Assembly (NCBI GenBank): GCA_002309855.1 | Contig: DBYD01000057.1 | Location: forward strand, 7,127 to 30,594 | Length of the DNA: 23,468 nt | Source of the DNA: Bacteroidales bacterium UBA1195 | Lineage (GTDB): Bacteria > Bacteroidota > Bacteroidia > Bacteroidales > WCHB1-69 | Direction: 5' to 3' | Shown here: positions 1-7,973 of the stretch, one piece after another | Numbering within the stretch: the first letter of the stretch is position 1 | Layout: every line of letters starts with the position of its first letter | Notes under the pieces: model-generated | Told to the model about the DNA's origin: nothing | Database searches by the model: none | Seen by the model: only the letters and a program-made list of their open reading frames with translations | Position numbers and translations under genes: made by a program

Positions 1-319
1 TGGCGGTCAGAATCACACCGCCGATGGCATCGCTGTGGATCACCTCCATTTCAACGGTCGGTGTGGTGGAAAGGCCGATGTCATACACCTGCACTCCCAT
101 GCCCATCAATGTGGCGCACACCAGTTTGTTAACCATATCTCCGGAAACGCGTCCGTCACGTCCCACAACCACTTTCCAATCCTTTGATTCAGGATACGCC
201 TCCTGCAGGAAACAGGCGTATGCCGCAGTGAATTTCACAACATCCAACGGAGTCAGGTTGTCACCGGGAAATCCCCCCATGGTGCCTCTGAAACCGGAAA
301 TAGACTTGATTAATGACAT
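1..319 (-). CDS. glmM: Phosphoglucosamine mutase family, N-terminal part (partial)
   Basis: Only the first 106 codons are present; the gene runs off the left edge. The protein starts MSLIKSISGFRGTMGG, the typical opening of Bacteroidetes alpha-D-phosphohexomutases, and the visible part ends at GGVILTA, immediately before the place where the phosphoserine loop (SHNP) is expected. The family interconverts glucosamine-6-phosphate and glucosamine-1-phosphate (or mannose/glucose phosphates) in the cytosol, feeding peptidoglycan and nucleotide-sugar synthesis. The start is supported by an AAGGAG ribosome site about 6 bases upstream. It lies 16 bases downstream of hisS and is probably cotranscribed with it and with manC. 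GlmM is preferred over phosphomannomutase from the N-terminal wording, but the substrate-deciding regions are outside the window. Confidence 0.85.
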   Translation of the reverse strand, partial: MSLIKSISGFRGTMGGFPGDNLTPLDVVKFTAAYACFLQEAYPESKDWKVVVGRDGRVSGDMVNKLVCATLMGMGVQVYDIGLSTTPTVEMEVIHSDAIGGVILTA

Positions 320-335
320 AATTACTCCTTATTAT

Positions 336-1691
336 TTATTTTAAATCATTTAATTTCGTTATCAGTTCCTCTTCCGTCATGCCGGTCTGGCTGCCGTCCG
401 ACATGTTTTTGAGCTGTAACCGCCCCTGAGCAATCTCCTCTTCCCCAACTATTGCCACGTATGGAATGCCCTTCGCATCCGCGTAGGAGAACTGCCGGCC
501 TATTTTCACGGCATCAGGATAGAGTTCGACACGTATCCCCTTCTTACGCAAACGCTGTGCCAAAGGCAGTGTATGCTGAAGCTCCTTCTCCCCAAAATTC
601 ACAATCAGCACCTGGGTCGAATTGTTGTCCGTATCGGGGAAAAGTCCGCCCTCATCCATAATGTCGTATATCCGTTCGGCACCGAACGAAATGCCGACTC
701 CGGACATGTTCTTCATGCCAAAAATGCCTGTCAGGTCATCATAGCGTCCGCCGCCGGAGATGCTGCCCATGGCAAAATCCTTTGCCTTGACCTCCATAAT
801 GGCGCCTGTGTAGTAGTTCAGCCCGCGGGCAAGGGTAAGGTCAACGGACACTTCATTATGGAACGGGATTTTATCGAGATAGCCGAACAATGTCCCCATC
901 TCCGCAACACCTTTCATGGCAATTTCCGAATCCTTCAGCAAATTTTGCAGATAGGACAGCAAATCCGCAGGAGTGCCCTGCTGTTGGAAAATTGGTTCCA
1001 GACGTGCGATCCCTTCCGGTGAGACCCCACGCTCCGCCAGTTCGCGGCATACGCCATCCCAGCCTATCTTGTCCAGCTTGTCTATGGCTACAGTGATGTC
1101 GGTCAGCAGTTCGGGATGTCCCATGTAGGTGGCGATGCCGGCAAGCAGTTTCCGGTTGTTGACCTTGATCTGCACTGCAATGCCAAGCCTGTGGAAGACC
1201 TCGTCTGCCATTTGGAGCAGCTCCGCCTCGTTCAGCAGCGAATTGCTGCCGATAATGTCGGCGTCACACTGGTAGAATTCGCGGTAACGCCCCTTCTGCG
1301 GACGGTCGGCACGCCATACCGGCTGCATCTGGAAACGCTTGAATGGCATGGGAAGTTCCTGCCGGTGCTGCACAACAAAACGGGCGAACGGCACCGTAAG
1401 GTCATAGCGCAGCCCCTTTTCGCACAATACGGCGGAAAGCCTGTTCAGATTGGTTTCGGACAAATCGGCTTTCTCCAGGAAATTGCCTGAATTGAGAATC
1501 TTGAACAACAGGCGGTCTCCCTCCTCCCCGTATTTGCCCATCAGCGTGGAGAGGTTCTCCATTGATGGTGTCTGGATTTCCACAAAACCGAACTGGTTGA
1601 AAACTGTCCGGATAGTGTCGAAAATATAGTTTCTTCGCCGCATCTCCTGCGGCAGAAAATCACGTGTCCCTTTTGGTATTCCGATTTGCAT
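336..1691 (-). CDS. hisS: Histidine--tRNA ligase
   Basis: A 451-aa class II aminoacyl-tRNA synthetase that charges tRNA-His with histidine in the cytosol. The N-terminus (IGIPKGTRDFLP) is the standard HisRS opening. Class II motif 2 is seen as the FKRFQMQPVWRADRPQKGRY segment near residues 118-137, the histidine-specific signature LARGLNYYTG near residue 290, and motif 3 as GVGISFGAERI near residue 335. A C-terminal anticodon-binding domain follows (about 360-451). Length is normal for the family. It starts 12 bases after the sufB stop and ends 16 bases before glmM, so it sits inside a manC-sufB-hisS-glmM run. Nothing suggests damage. Confidence 0.97.
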   Translation of the reverse strand: MQIGIPKGTRDFLPQEMRRRNYIFDTIRTVFNQFGFVEIQTPSMENLSTLMGKYGEEGDRLLFKILNSGNFLEKADLSETNLNRLSAVLCEKGLRYDLTVPFARFVVQHRQELPMPFKRFQMQPVWRADRPQKGRYREFYQCDADIIGSNSLLNEAELLQMADEVFHRLGIAVQIKVNNRKLLAGIATYMGHPELLTDITVAIDKLDKIGWDGVCRELAERGVSPEGIARLEPIFQQQGTPADLLSYLQNLLKDSEIAMKGVAEMGTLFGYLDKIPFHNEVSVDLTLARGLNYYTGAIMEVKAKDFAMGSISGGGRYDDLTGIFGMKNMSGVGISFGAERIYDIMDEGGLFPDTDNNSTQVLIVNFGEKELQHTLPLAQRLRKKGIRVELYPDAVKIGRQFSYADAKGIPYVAIVGEEEIAQGRLQLKNMSDGSQTGMTEEELITKLNDLK

Positions 1692-1703
1692 TTTCTGTGT
1701 GGT

Positions 1704-3158
1704 TTATCCGTTTTTAACTTCAAGGGAGACCGACAGCAGCCGCTGCGCCTCCACGGCAAATTCCATAGGAAGGCGTTTCAGCACCTCCTTTGCGTATCCG
1801 TTCACAATCAATCCGATTGCATTTTCCTGACTGATACCTCGCTGCTGGCAGTAAAACAACTGCTCCTCCGAAATTTTCGATGTTGAGGCCTCATGCTCCA
1901 GAATGGCGGTTTCGTTCTGGCATTCGATGAAGGGCCATGTGTGGGCGCCGCACAGGTCGCCAAGCAGTAGCGAATCGCATTGGGAATAGTTTCTGGCGCG
2001 TTGCGCGTTTTTTCCGATATGAACCAGACCACGGTAGCTGTTCTCACTGTGTCCGGCAGAGATGCCCTTTGAAATGATGGTGCTGTGGGTGTTACGACCA
2101 AGATGTATCATCTTTGTGCCGGTGTCAGCCTGCTGGTAGTTGTTGGTAAGCGCGACGGAATAGAACTCCCCGACCGATTCGTCGCCCTTGAGCACGCAGC
2201 CGGGATATTTCCATGTGACGGCGGAGCCAGTCTCCACCTGGGTCCAGGATATCTTGGAGCGGAACCCCTCACAAATGCCGCGTTTGGTAACAAAATTATA
2301 TATGCCGCCCTTGCCATCCTTGTCGCCAGGATACCAGTTCTGCACCGTGGAATAGCGCACTTCGGCACGATCTTTTGCAAAAATCTCCACCACGGCAGCA
2401 TGCAGTTGGTTCTCGTCGCGTTGCGGTGCCGTACAGCCCTCCATGTAACTGACATAGGCATCATCATCGGCTATAATTAATGTGCGTTCGAACTGGCCGG
2501 TGTTCATGGCATTGATGCGGAAATAGGTGGAAAGTTCTATGGGACAGCGCACCCCTTTCGGAATGTAGCAGAATGAGCCGTCGCTGAAGACCGCAGAGTT
2601 AAGTGCGGCGAAAAAATTGTCGCCTGAAGACACCGCCTTGCCCAAATATTCCCGAACAAGGTCGGGATGCTCGCGAACCGCTTCGCCGAAGGAGCAGAAA
2701 ATAATGCCCTCACGTCGCAGTGTCTCCTGATAGGTGGTCTTGACCGATTCCGAATCCACCACGGCATCCACCGCAACTTCGCTCACATTTGCGAGACGCT
2801 TCTGCTCTTCGAGCGAAATGCCCAATTTGTCGAACATTTCCCGCAGCTTCGGATCCACCTCCTCCATACTGCCCAACTTTTTCTTTTTTCTTGGGACGGC
2901 AAAGTAGATGATGTCATTGTAACTGATGGGAGGATAATGCAGGTGTGCCCATGTGGGTTCCTTCATGCGCAGCCATTTTTGATATGCCTCCAGCCGGAAT
3001 TCCAGAAGCCAGTCAGGCTCCTGCTTGTAGGCGGAAATTTTCCGGATAATTTCCTCATCTAATCCCTTGGGGAAATATTCGGTATCTATATCGGTGGTGA
3101 AGCCGTATTTGTAGCTCTCGTCGGCAACCGCCCGGATGTTCGTCTCTTTTCCCTCCAT
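1704..3158 (-). CDS. sufB: Fe-S cluster assembly scaffold SufB
   Basis: A 484-aa SufB-type scaffold component of the SUF system, which with SufC and SufD builds Fe-S clusters in the cytosol. The SufB hallmarks are seen: SYMEGCTAP, the YIPKGVRCPIELSTYFRIN segment, ARNYSQCDSLL, and EHEASTSKISEEQLFYCQQRG near the C-terminus, with the conserved cysteine and glutamate positions of the family. I chose the ATG at 3158 (MEGKET), five bases after the manC stop; a longer reading frame begins upstream but would overlap manC by about 80 bases and encode an unrelated tail. Oddly, sufC, sufD and sufS do not follow: the next gene is hisS. They must lie elsewhere if the system is complete. Confidence 0.95.
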   Translation of the reverse strand: MEGKETNIRAVADESYKYGFTTDIDTEYFPKGLDEEIIRKISAYKQEPDWLLEFRLEAYQKWLRMKEPTWAHLHYPPISYNDIIYFAVPRKKKKLGSMEEVDPKLREMFDKLGISLEEQKRLANVSEVAVDAVVDSESVKTTYQETLRREGIIFCSFGEAVREHPDLVREYLGKAVSSGDNFFAALNSAVFSDGSFCYIPKGVRCPIELSTYFRINAMNTGQFERTLIIADDDAYVSYMEGCTAPQRDENQLHAAVVEIFAKDRAEVRYSTVQNWYPGDKDGKGGIYNFVTKRGICEGFRSKISWTQVETGSAVTWKYPGCVLKGDESVGEFYSVALTNNYQQADTGTKMIHLGRNTHSTIISKGISAGHSENSYRGLVHIGKNAQRARNYSQCDSLLLGDLCGAHTWPFIECQNETAILEHEASTSKISEEQLFYCQQRGISQENAIGLIVNGYAKEVLKRLPMEFAVEAQRLLSVSLEVKNG

Positions 3159-3163
3159 ATCGC

Positions 3164-4258
3164 CTATACAAACTTTTCCCCTTTGGATATCTGCACATCC
3201 GCCACAAACTGCCGGATGTTCTGCTCTTCTGACTTCCTGCAAACCAGCACCGCATTGTCGGTCACGGCAACCACATAGTCATCCAGCCCCTCGGTCACAA
3301 CCACTGTCTCCTTGGGCGCGGTGATGATGCAGTTGGTGGTATTGTAGGTGAATATGTTGGCCGGTTCCACCAGAGCGTTTTTCTGGTCCGGCAACTTCAT
3401 CTGCTCGTACAGTGCGGTCCATGTGCCCAAGTCGGACCATGCGAAATTGGATGCAAGCACACTGACATTCTCTGCCTTCTCCATGATACCGTAGTCGATG
3501 GATATGGCTGTGCATTCCTCATATATGCGGCGGATGGAGGCCTGCTCCCGTTCAGTCCCCAAATCCTGCTCCACACTTTGGAAGAGCTGGTCAATGGTTG
3601 GGAGATGCTGTTCGAACGCCTTCATTATGGTAGGCAGCTTCCAGACAAAAATGCCGGCATTCCACAGGAAATCGCCGCTCTCCAAAAATTGCTTTGCAAG
3701 TTCCAACTGAGGTTTTTCAGTGAATATCCGGACTTTGGAAATGCGAGGATCCGGCATGTACCGGTTGGTGTTGTCATACTGGATGTATCCGTAGCCAGTT
3801 TCCGGACGTGTGGGATGTATGCCCAGGGTCAGAAGCCAGGCGTTGTTCTCCGCACAGGCAAGGGCGGAAGTGATGTGCTCGTTGAAAAGCTGTTCGTCCG
3901 GAATCAGGTGATCCGACGGGGCAACAATAATGTTGGCTTCCGGATTGCGCTGTTTTATCCTGTAATTGGCGTAAGCGATGCATGGTGCCGTATTACGGCG
4001 GAAAGGCTCAAGCAGAATCTGCTCCCCATTCAGCTCCGGCAGCTGCTCCCGCACAATGGTGCTGTAAGTCTCATTAGTGACAATGTAGATGTTTTCCATA
4101 GGCACCACCGGCAGGAATCGCTGCACCGTCATCTGGAGCAGTGATTTCCCCGTACCAAGAAAATCGATGAACTGTTTGGGATAGGCGTTCCGGCTCACTG
4201 GCCAGAATCGGGTGCCGGCTCCACCGGCCATTATCACGCAAAAATTGTTTTTGTTCAT
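3164..4258 (-). CDS. manC: Mannose-1-phosphate guanylyltransferase
   Basis: A 364-aa nucleotidyltransferase that makes GDP-mannose from GTP and mannose-1-phosphate, a precursor for capsule, O-antigen and GDP-fucose. The nucleotide-binding signature GGAGTRFWPVSR is at residues 12-23, followed by YPKQF; APSDHLI near residue 105 and the FTEKP and WNAGIF motifs (about 170-200) are family hallmarks. Length fits the monofunctional GMP type without the phosphomannose-isomerase domain. The start is the ATG at 4258, which overlaps the stop of the upstream small lipoprotein gene (ATGA), implying translational coupling; the frame extends upstream but that part belongs to the lipoprotein gene in another frame. 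Confidence 0.94.
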   Translation of the reverse strand: MNKNNFCVIMAGGAGTRFWPVSRNAYPKQFIDFLGTGKSLLQMTVQRFLPVVPMENIYIVTNETYSTIVREQLPELNGEQILLEPFRRNTAPCIAYANYRIKQRNPEANIIVAPSDHLIPDEQLFNEHITSALACAENNAWLLTLGIHPTRPETGYGYIQYDNTNRYMPDPRISKVRIFTEKPQLELAKQFLESGDFLWNAGIFVWKLPTIMKAFEQHLPTIDQLFQSVEQDLGTEREQASIRRIYEECTAISIDYGIMEKAENVSVLASNFAWSDLGTWTALYEQMKLPDQKNALVEPANIFTYNTTNCIITAPKETVVVTEGLDDYVVAVTDNAVLVCRKSEEQNIRQFVADVQISKGEKFV

Positions 4259-4446
4259 AGCATAGATATTGAATTGACACTTGTACTGTCCGTCAGAGTC
4301 ACTGCGGATGAAAAATGGGGGCAGTTGCACTTGTGCCTCCGTTTGGGATAGGTTGTTGTCTTACGGGACGAAGAACAGCCCGCCACGCCAGCTGTCGCCA
4401 ACACTAACACAAAGATTACGAACAGTTTTATCCATTTATTGCACAT
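4255..4446 (-). CDS. Small predicted lipoprotein, 63 aa
   Basis: A short protein with a lipoprotein signal: MCNKWIKLF, a hydrophobic stretch (residues 8-22) and a lipobox VAGC with the lipidated cysteine at residue 24, followed by a Ser/Arg/Lys/Thr-rich stretch and a KCNCP motif. It would be anchored by lipid to the inner or outer membrane. The ATG at 4446 is chosen because AAGGA lies about six bases upstream; an earlier in-frame ATG lacks this. The stop codon overlaps the manC start by four bases. I do not recognise a function. Its coupling to manC suggests a shared transcript rather than a shared pathway. The gene is easy to miss because the mature part is only about 40 residues. Confidence 0.7.
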   Translation of the reverse strand: MCNKWIKLFVIFVLVLATAGVAGCSSSRKTTTYPKRRHKCNCPHFSSAVTLTDSTSVNSISML

Positions 4447-4473
4447 GGGTATCCTTATATTGATTCCATTTTG

Positions 4474-4481
4474 CAAATATA
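4474..4481 (-). promoter_or_regulatory. Candidate -7 promoter element (TATATTTG)
   Basis: On the minus strand TATATTTG matches the Bacteroidetes -7 consensus TAnnTTTG, about 28 bases before the ATG of the small lipoprotein gene. No convincing TTTG -33 box is present (only TTTC at 4501-4498). It directly abuts the palindrome at 4482-4514. Confidence 0.5.
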
Positions 4482-4514
4482 GGCATAATCCGCATATGAA
4501 ATGCGGATTATGCC
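4482..4514 (-). terminator. Perfect 14-bp inverted repeat; terminator or operator
   Basis: GGCATAATCCGCAT, a 5-base loop, then its exact reverse complement. It lies 55 bases after the DUF3078 stop and immediately upstream of the -7 element of the next gene. A transcript from the DUF3078 gene would fold a strong hairpin, followed only by TATATTTG rather than a U-tract, so it is a weak intrinsic terminator at best. Because it occupies the place of the -33/spacer region, a repressor operator is an equal possibility. Confidence 0.55.
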
Positions 4515-4569
4515 ATAAAAAATTCTATCCGGAAACATTGCTCCGGCTTTTAGCGGAAAAAGGGCTGCG

Positions 4570-5547
4570 CTATTTGCTTTTTGACTTGTACAGGAACTTG
4601 TTCGTCAAGGTCAGACCGAAATTCTCCTTGAACTGGAGATGGTCGGTAGTGACCTTGGTGCCATCCGCGCGCACACATGGGGTTACGCCATCCGCCTCGT
4701 AGACTTGGAACCTGACATCATAATCGTAAATGGCGGCCACATAGATGCTGAAGGAGAGCCATTCGGTCATCTTGAAGAGCCAGCGCATCTCGAAGTTGAC
4801 ATCCACTTTTTCCGGATGATTGAAATAGTCCGAGAAGAGTTCCAATTTGGAATAGAGGTTGATTGTCTGGGTTATATCCTTGTTAATAGTGAAACGGGCA
4901 AATCCGCCGAATGCGGAGACAAAGGTCTTGCCCTCTTCAACGCCAAAGGCATTTTCATTCAGAAAACGTTCATCCATCTTGAACGTGGTCTTACCCGTAA
5001 TGGGTGAGACAAATATGGACCAGTCCTTCCGCTTGTAATCCAAACCGATGGAGGTGATCAGATAGGCTGGGGTCATGAAGGCGGAAGTCACCTTCTCGTT
5101 GGTGTATCCGTCGGAAATCTGCGTCTGCATCTTCACAAGGGCGGCACCGTTCCAATGACCGCTCAACAGATAACCCAGGTTGGAGGCCAGTTCAAGATTA
5201 TCGGTGGTCTTGGTATTGACCTTGGTCTCCAGATTGCGCTGCATGCCGTAGTCAAAGTTCAGCGTATTGTCCCATGAAAGCCTGTTCTTGTTGTAACGGA
5301 GAAAGTAGTTGCCTGTCCCCTTGACGCTCAGTGCAGGGTCACCACCGGCCGCCCAGTTCAGGGTATAGTCTTGGGAAAAGGTCAGCAGTGTAAGACCGCC
5401 CAGTGTCCAGTAATGTTCCTTGACGGAAGTGTCCGCCTTGGTGCTCTTTTCATAGGATTTGATGGCAAGATCCTTGATTTCCTGCGCAAAAACGCTGGAA
5501 CCCATCCAGCAAAACAAACTGACAAATAAAACTGTTTTCTTTTTCAT
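4570..5547 (-). CDS. DUF3078 family outer-membrane-associated protein
   Basis: A 325-aa exported protein. Residues 1-21 form a Sec signal peptide ending SSVFA before QEI. The mature part shows the DUF3078 features: an early W-x-L-GG-x-T segment followed by LNWAAGGDPALS, then alternating aromatic/polar strands (for example LSWDNTLNFDYG, NLGYLLSG, LTLTNKFLYK) that suggest an outer-membrane beta-barrel. The molecular function of the family is unknown. It starts 7 bases after the gpsA stop and is the last gene of the Nif3-to-DUF3078 run; a perfect hairpin follows 55 bases downstream. Confidence 0.85.
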   Translation of the reverse strand: MKKKTVLFVSLFCWMGSSVFAQEIKDLAIKSYEKSTKADTSVKEHYWTLGGLTLLTFSQDYTLNWAAGGDPALSVKGTGNYFLRYNKNRLSWDNTLNFDYGMQRNLETKVNTKTTDNLELASNLGYLLSGHWNGAALVKMQTQISDGYTNEKVTSAFMTPAYLITSIGLDYKRKDWSIFVSPITGKTTFKMDERFLNENAFGVEEGKTFVSAFGGFARFTINKDITQTINLYSKLELFSDYFNHPEKVDVNFEMRWLFKMTEWLSFSIYVAAIYDYDVRFQVYEADGVTPCVRADGTKVTTDHLQFKENFGLTLTNKFLYKSKSK

Positions 5548-5554
5548 ATCTGCA

Positions 5555-6592
5555 TTATTTCAATTGATCCAACAAACGGTGAATGCTGGTCCTGACAGGA
5601 GCCTTTTCATACAATATTTTATAGGTGGTATTCAGGATTGGCAGGTCCGCATGCAGCTGTTCCTGGTTAAAATGGTAGACACTGGAAACGGACGAATAGC
5701 CCTCGGCAACCATTTTCATCTCCATCAGAATGGTTTGCACAGAATAACCCTTCCCAACCATAATGCCGAAATTGCGGTTGCGGCTGTATTGTGAATAAGT
5801 GGTCACCAGAAAATCGCCCAAGTAAGGGGACAATGCATATTTTCGATCCTCCATCGGGTGAAGAAGCTGCAGGATGGTCACCATCTCATTAAAGCAGTTA
5901 GAATTGAAGACGGCAAGCAGGTTGTCACCGGCACCCAATCCGCGGAAAATGCCAGCTGCCAGGGCATAGATATTTTTCAGTATCACGCAGGTCTCAATAC
6001 CGCGCATGTCATTGGAAAGAGTGGTCACCACGTAACGGTTTCGGAACAGGTTGGCCACATCCTCTGCCAGTTGTGGATTGCATGAAGCTGATGTCAGATA
6101 GGTAAGCCGCTCACGGGCAATCTCTTCCGCATGGGAAGGGCCCATGATAAGGCCGAGACGCTCTTCCGGTACACCAAAATATCGGTGCATGAAAAGGGAA
6201 ATCTGTAACCGGGGCTGCTGAAGCAGACCTTTGGTGGCGGAAATGACATATTTGCCCTCAAATGCATTTTCGGGCAGCACTGAGAGCGAATCGTAAATGA
6301 AAGCTGATGGGATCACCAACACAATCAGGTCGGCCTTTTTGACCACGTGCTTCATGTTGTTGGAAATCCTGATACGTTTGCTGTTAAGCTGGGCCTCATT
6401 CAAATAGATTGGGTTATGACCCAGCGTGCGGATACCCTCCACAATCTCCGGCTCCCTCACCCACCAATAGACATATTTCAGATTGGAGGAAAGGATTTTT
6501 ACAATAGCGGTTGCCCAACTGCCCCCACCCAGAACGGCGACCTTGTAATCGGGCCGTGTAACCGCTTTAATGGATTCAAAGACAAAAGGCAT
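5555..6592 (-). CDS. gpsA: Glycerol-3-phosphate dehydrogenase (NAD(P)+)
   Basis: A 345-aa cytosolic enzyme reducing dihydroxyacetone phosphate to sn-glycerol-3-phosphate for phospholipid synthesis. The Rossmann motif LGGGSWATA is at residues 21-29, followed by VIPSAF, SATKGL and GPSHAEE, and the catalytic-lysine region ILKNIYALAAGI with GLGAGDN downstream. Where most GpsA proteins have a TRG-type sequence carrying a substrate-binding arginine, this one reads AVFNSNCFNEM; related Bacteroidetes proteins seem to share such a change, so I do not treat it as inactivation. It begins 3 bases after the lipoprotein stop and ends 7 bases before the DUF3078 gene. Confidence 0.93.
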   Translation of the reverse strand: MPFVFESIKAVTRPDYKVAVLGGGSWATAIVKILSSNLKYVYWWVREPEIVEGIRTLGHNPIYLNEAQLNSKRIRISNNMKHVVKKADLIVLVIPSAFIYDSLSVLPENAFEGKYVISATKGLLQQPRLQISLFMHRYFGVPEERLGLIMGPSHAEEIARERLTYLTSASCNPQLAEDVANLFRNRYVVTTLSNDMRGIETCVILKNIYALAAGIFRGLGAGDNLLAVFNSNCFNEMVTILQLLHPMEDRKYALSPYLGDFLVTTYSQYSRNRNFGIMVGKGYSVQTILMEMKMVAEGYSSVSSVYHFNQEQLHADLPILNTTYKILYEKAPVRTSIHRLLDQLK

Positions 6593-6595
6593 AGT

Positions 6596-7165
6596 TTACT
6601 TATTGGATATCAATGTAATATAATTTGGCATCGTCACAGTGGCCGAACCCAGTTCCACGGTGGGTTTCACCTTGACCGCCACCCGTGAAGAGGTATGGTC
6701 ATCCTTTGAAAAACTGTTGATGAACGCCTTTACGGCATCAACGCCAGAGGATGAGAAAAGGTCATAGGCATCCATGCTCACCTTCAATGGAATGGTGACC
6801 GAACCGCCCGCCGGTATTGAATAGCGGTCGGAAACGACACCGGTGGCCATCTGCTTGTTGTCCACGGTGCAGAGCCATTCCATGCGGGTGACGGTGGCTG
6901 AAGAGGCTCCGGGATTGTCAACGCCCACCTGCACACCCATCACCACCGGAATTTTCTTGTTGGCGACACAGGCGGCCAGATTGACAAGGTCTGTAGCGGA
7001 AAAACCGTTAAAGTTCGTCACGTTGATGCCCGCAACCTGGACACTTTCTATCTTACGAAGGTCAAAATTGCAGTTTTTCAGATTGGTGATTTTGGCAAGT
7101 TGTTGCACTGCCCCGCAGGATACAAACAAAAATCCCGCCACTAAGATTATGATTCCCTTTTTCAT
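6596..7165 (-). CDS. LEA-like (LEA_2/WHy-type) lipoprotein
   Basis: A 189-aa lipoprotein with signal MKKGIIILVAGF and lipobox FVSC (cysteine 17). The rest resembles LEA type-2/WHy beta-sandwich proteins: alternating hydrophobic strands, conserved NPGASSATVTRMEW near residues 85-100 and an IPAGGSVTIPLKV strand near 118-130. It would sit in the envelope; a precise role is not known. Its ATG overlaps the zinc-ribbon gene stop by four bases (ATGA), implying translational coupling, and gpsA follows three bases later. The domain assignment is by strand pattern and is less certain than the lipoprotein call. Confidence 0.75.
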   Translation of the reverse strand: MKKGIIILVAGFLFVSCGAVQQLAKITNLKNCNFDLRKIESVQVAGINVTNFNGFSATDLVNLAACVANKKIPVVMGVQVGVDNPGASSATVTRMEWLCTVDNKQMATGVVSDRYSIPAGGSVTIPLKVSMDAYDLFSSSGVDAVKAFINSFSKDDHTSSRVAVKVKPTVELGSATVTMPNYITLISNK

Positions 7166-7953
7166 TCGTCAATCTCCTGCATTTCTTGGTTAGCAATGTC
7201 CGCAATCCGGGTGTCAATAAGGATGCGTCCACAGAACTCGCAGACAATTATCTTCTTGTGCATGCAGATGTCCAGCTGGCGCTGTGGGGAGATTTTGCTG
7301 AAACAGCCGCCGCAGGCATCCCTTTCAATCTTCACAACCGCCAGTCCGTTGCGCATATTGTTGCGGATGCGCTTGAAGGCGGTGAGCAGCCTGGGTTCGA
7401 TAGCGGATTCATATTTGGTGACATTTGCCAACAGGCGGTTCTCCTCCTTTTCTGTCTCGGCAATGATGTCATCCAGTTCGGATTTCTTGTTTTTCAGTTC
7501 ATCCTGCGTCACTTCCAGTTCAGCGTTGCAGGTGGCGATTTCCTCGTTTTTGGCCTCAATGGAACGCTTGAAATCATCAATCTTCTTGTTGCTCAACTCG
7601 ATTTCAAGTGTCTGGTATTCGATTTCCTTGTTCAGGGCATCATATTCGCGGTTATTGCGCACATTGTCCAATTGCTCCTTATATTTTGAAATGGCAGTGT
7701 TGGCATTTTTGCTAATGGTTTCCCGTTCAGTGATTTTAGCCTGAAATTCCTTTATCACCTCCTCAATCTTGTGGATACGGGTCTCAATACCCTCACAGGC
7801 CGCCTCCAAATCCCGGACCTCCAACGGAAGTTCCCCACGGATGGTACGGATTTTATCAATTTTGGAATCAATAATCTGAAGTTTCCGCAAGGCGATCAGA
7901 CTGTTTTCAACGGATTGTAATTCCTGTTGTTCTTGATTTTCCTTTGATTGCAT
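7162..7953 (-). CDS. C4-type zinc-ribbon coiled-coil protein
   Basis: A 263-aa protein with a long, charged, heptad-patterned coiled coil over residues 10-180 and a C-terminal zinc ribbon with cysteine pairs C214-GG-C217 and C238-EF-C241. This architecture matches the conserved zf-RING_7 / DUF164-type family, frequently next to a Nif3-like gene, as here. No enzymatic activity is established; a nucleic-acid or protein tether is plausible. It starts 20 bases after the Nif3 stop and its own stop overlaps the lipoprotein start by four bases. Confidence 0.9.
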   Translation of the reverse strand: MQSKENQEQQELQSVENSLIALRKLQIIDSKIDKIRTIRGELPLEVRDLEAACEGIETRIHKIEEVIKEFQAKITERETISKNANTAISKYKEQLDNVRNNREYDALNKEIEYQTLEIELSNKKIDDFKRSIEAKNEEIATCNAELEVTQDELKNKKSELDDIIAETEKEENRLLANVTKYESAIEPRLLTAFKRIRNNMRNGLAVVKIERDACGGCFSKISPQRQLDICMHKKIIVCEFCGRILIDTRIADIANQEMQEIDE

Positions 7954-7973
7954 GTCTACTATCTTAATTAAAA

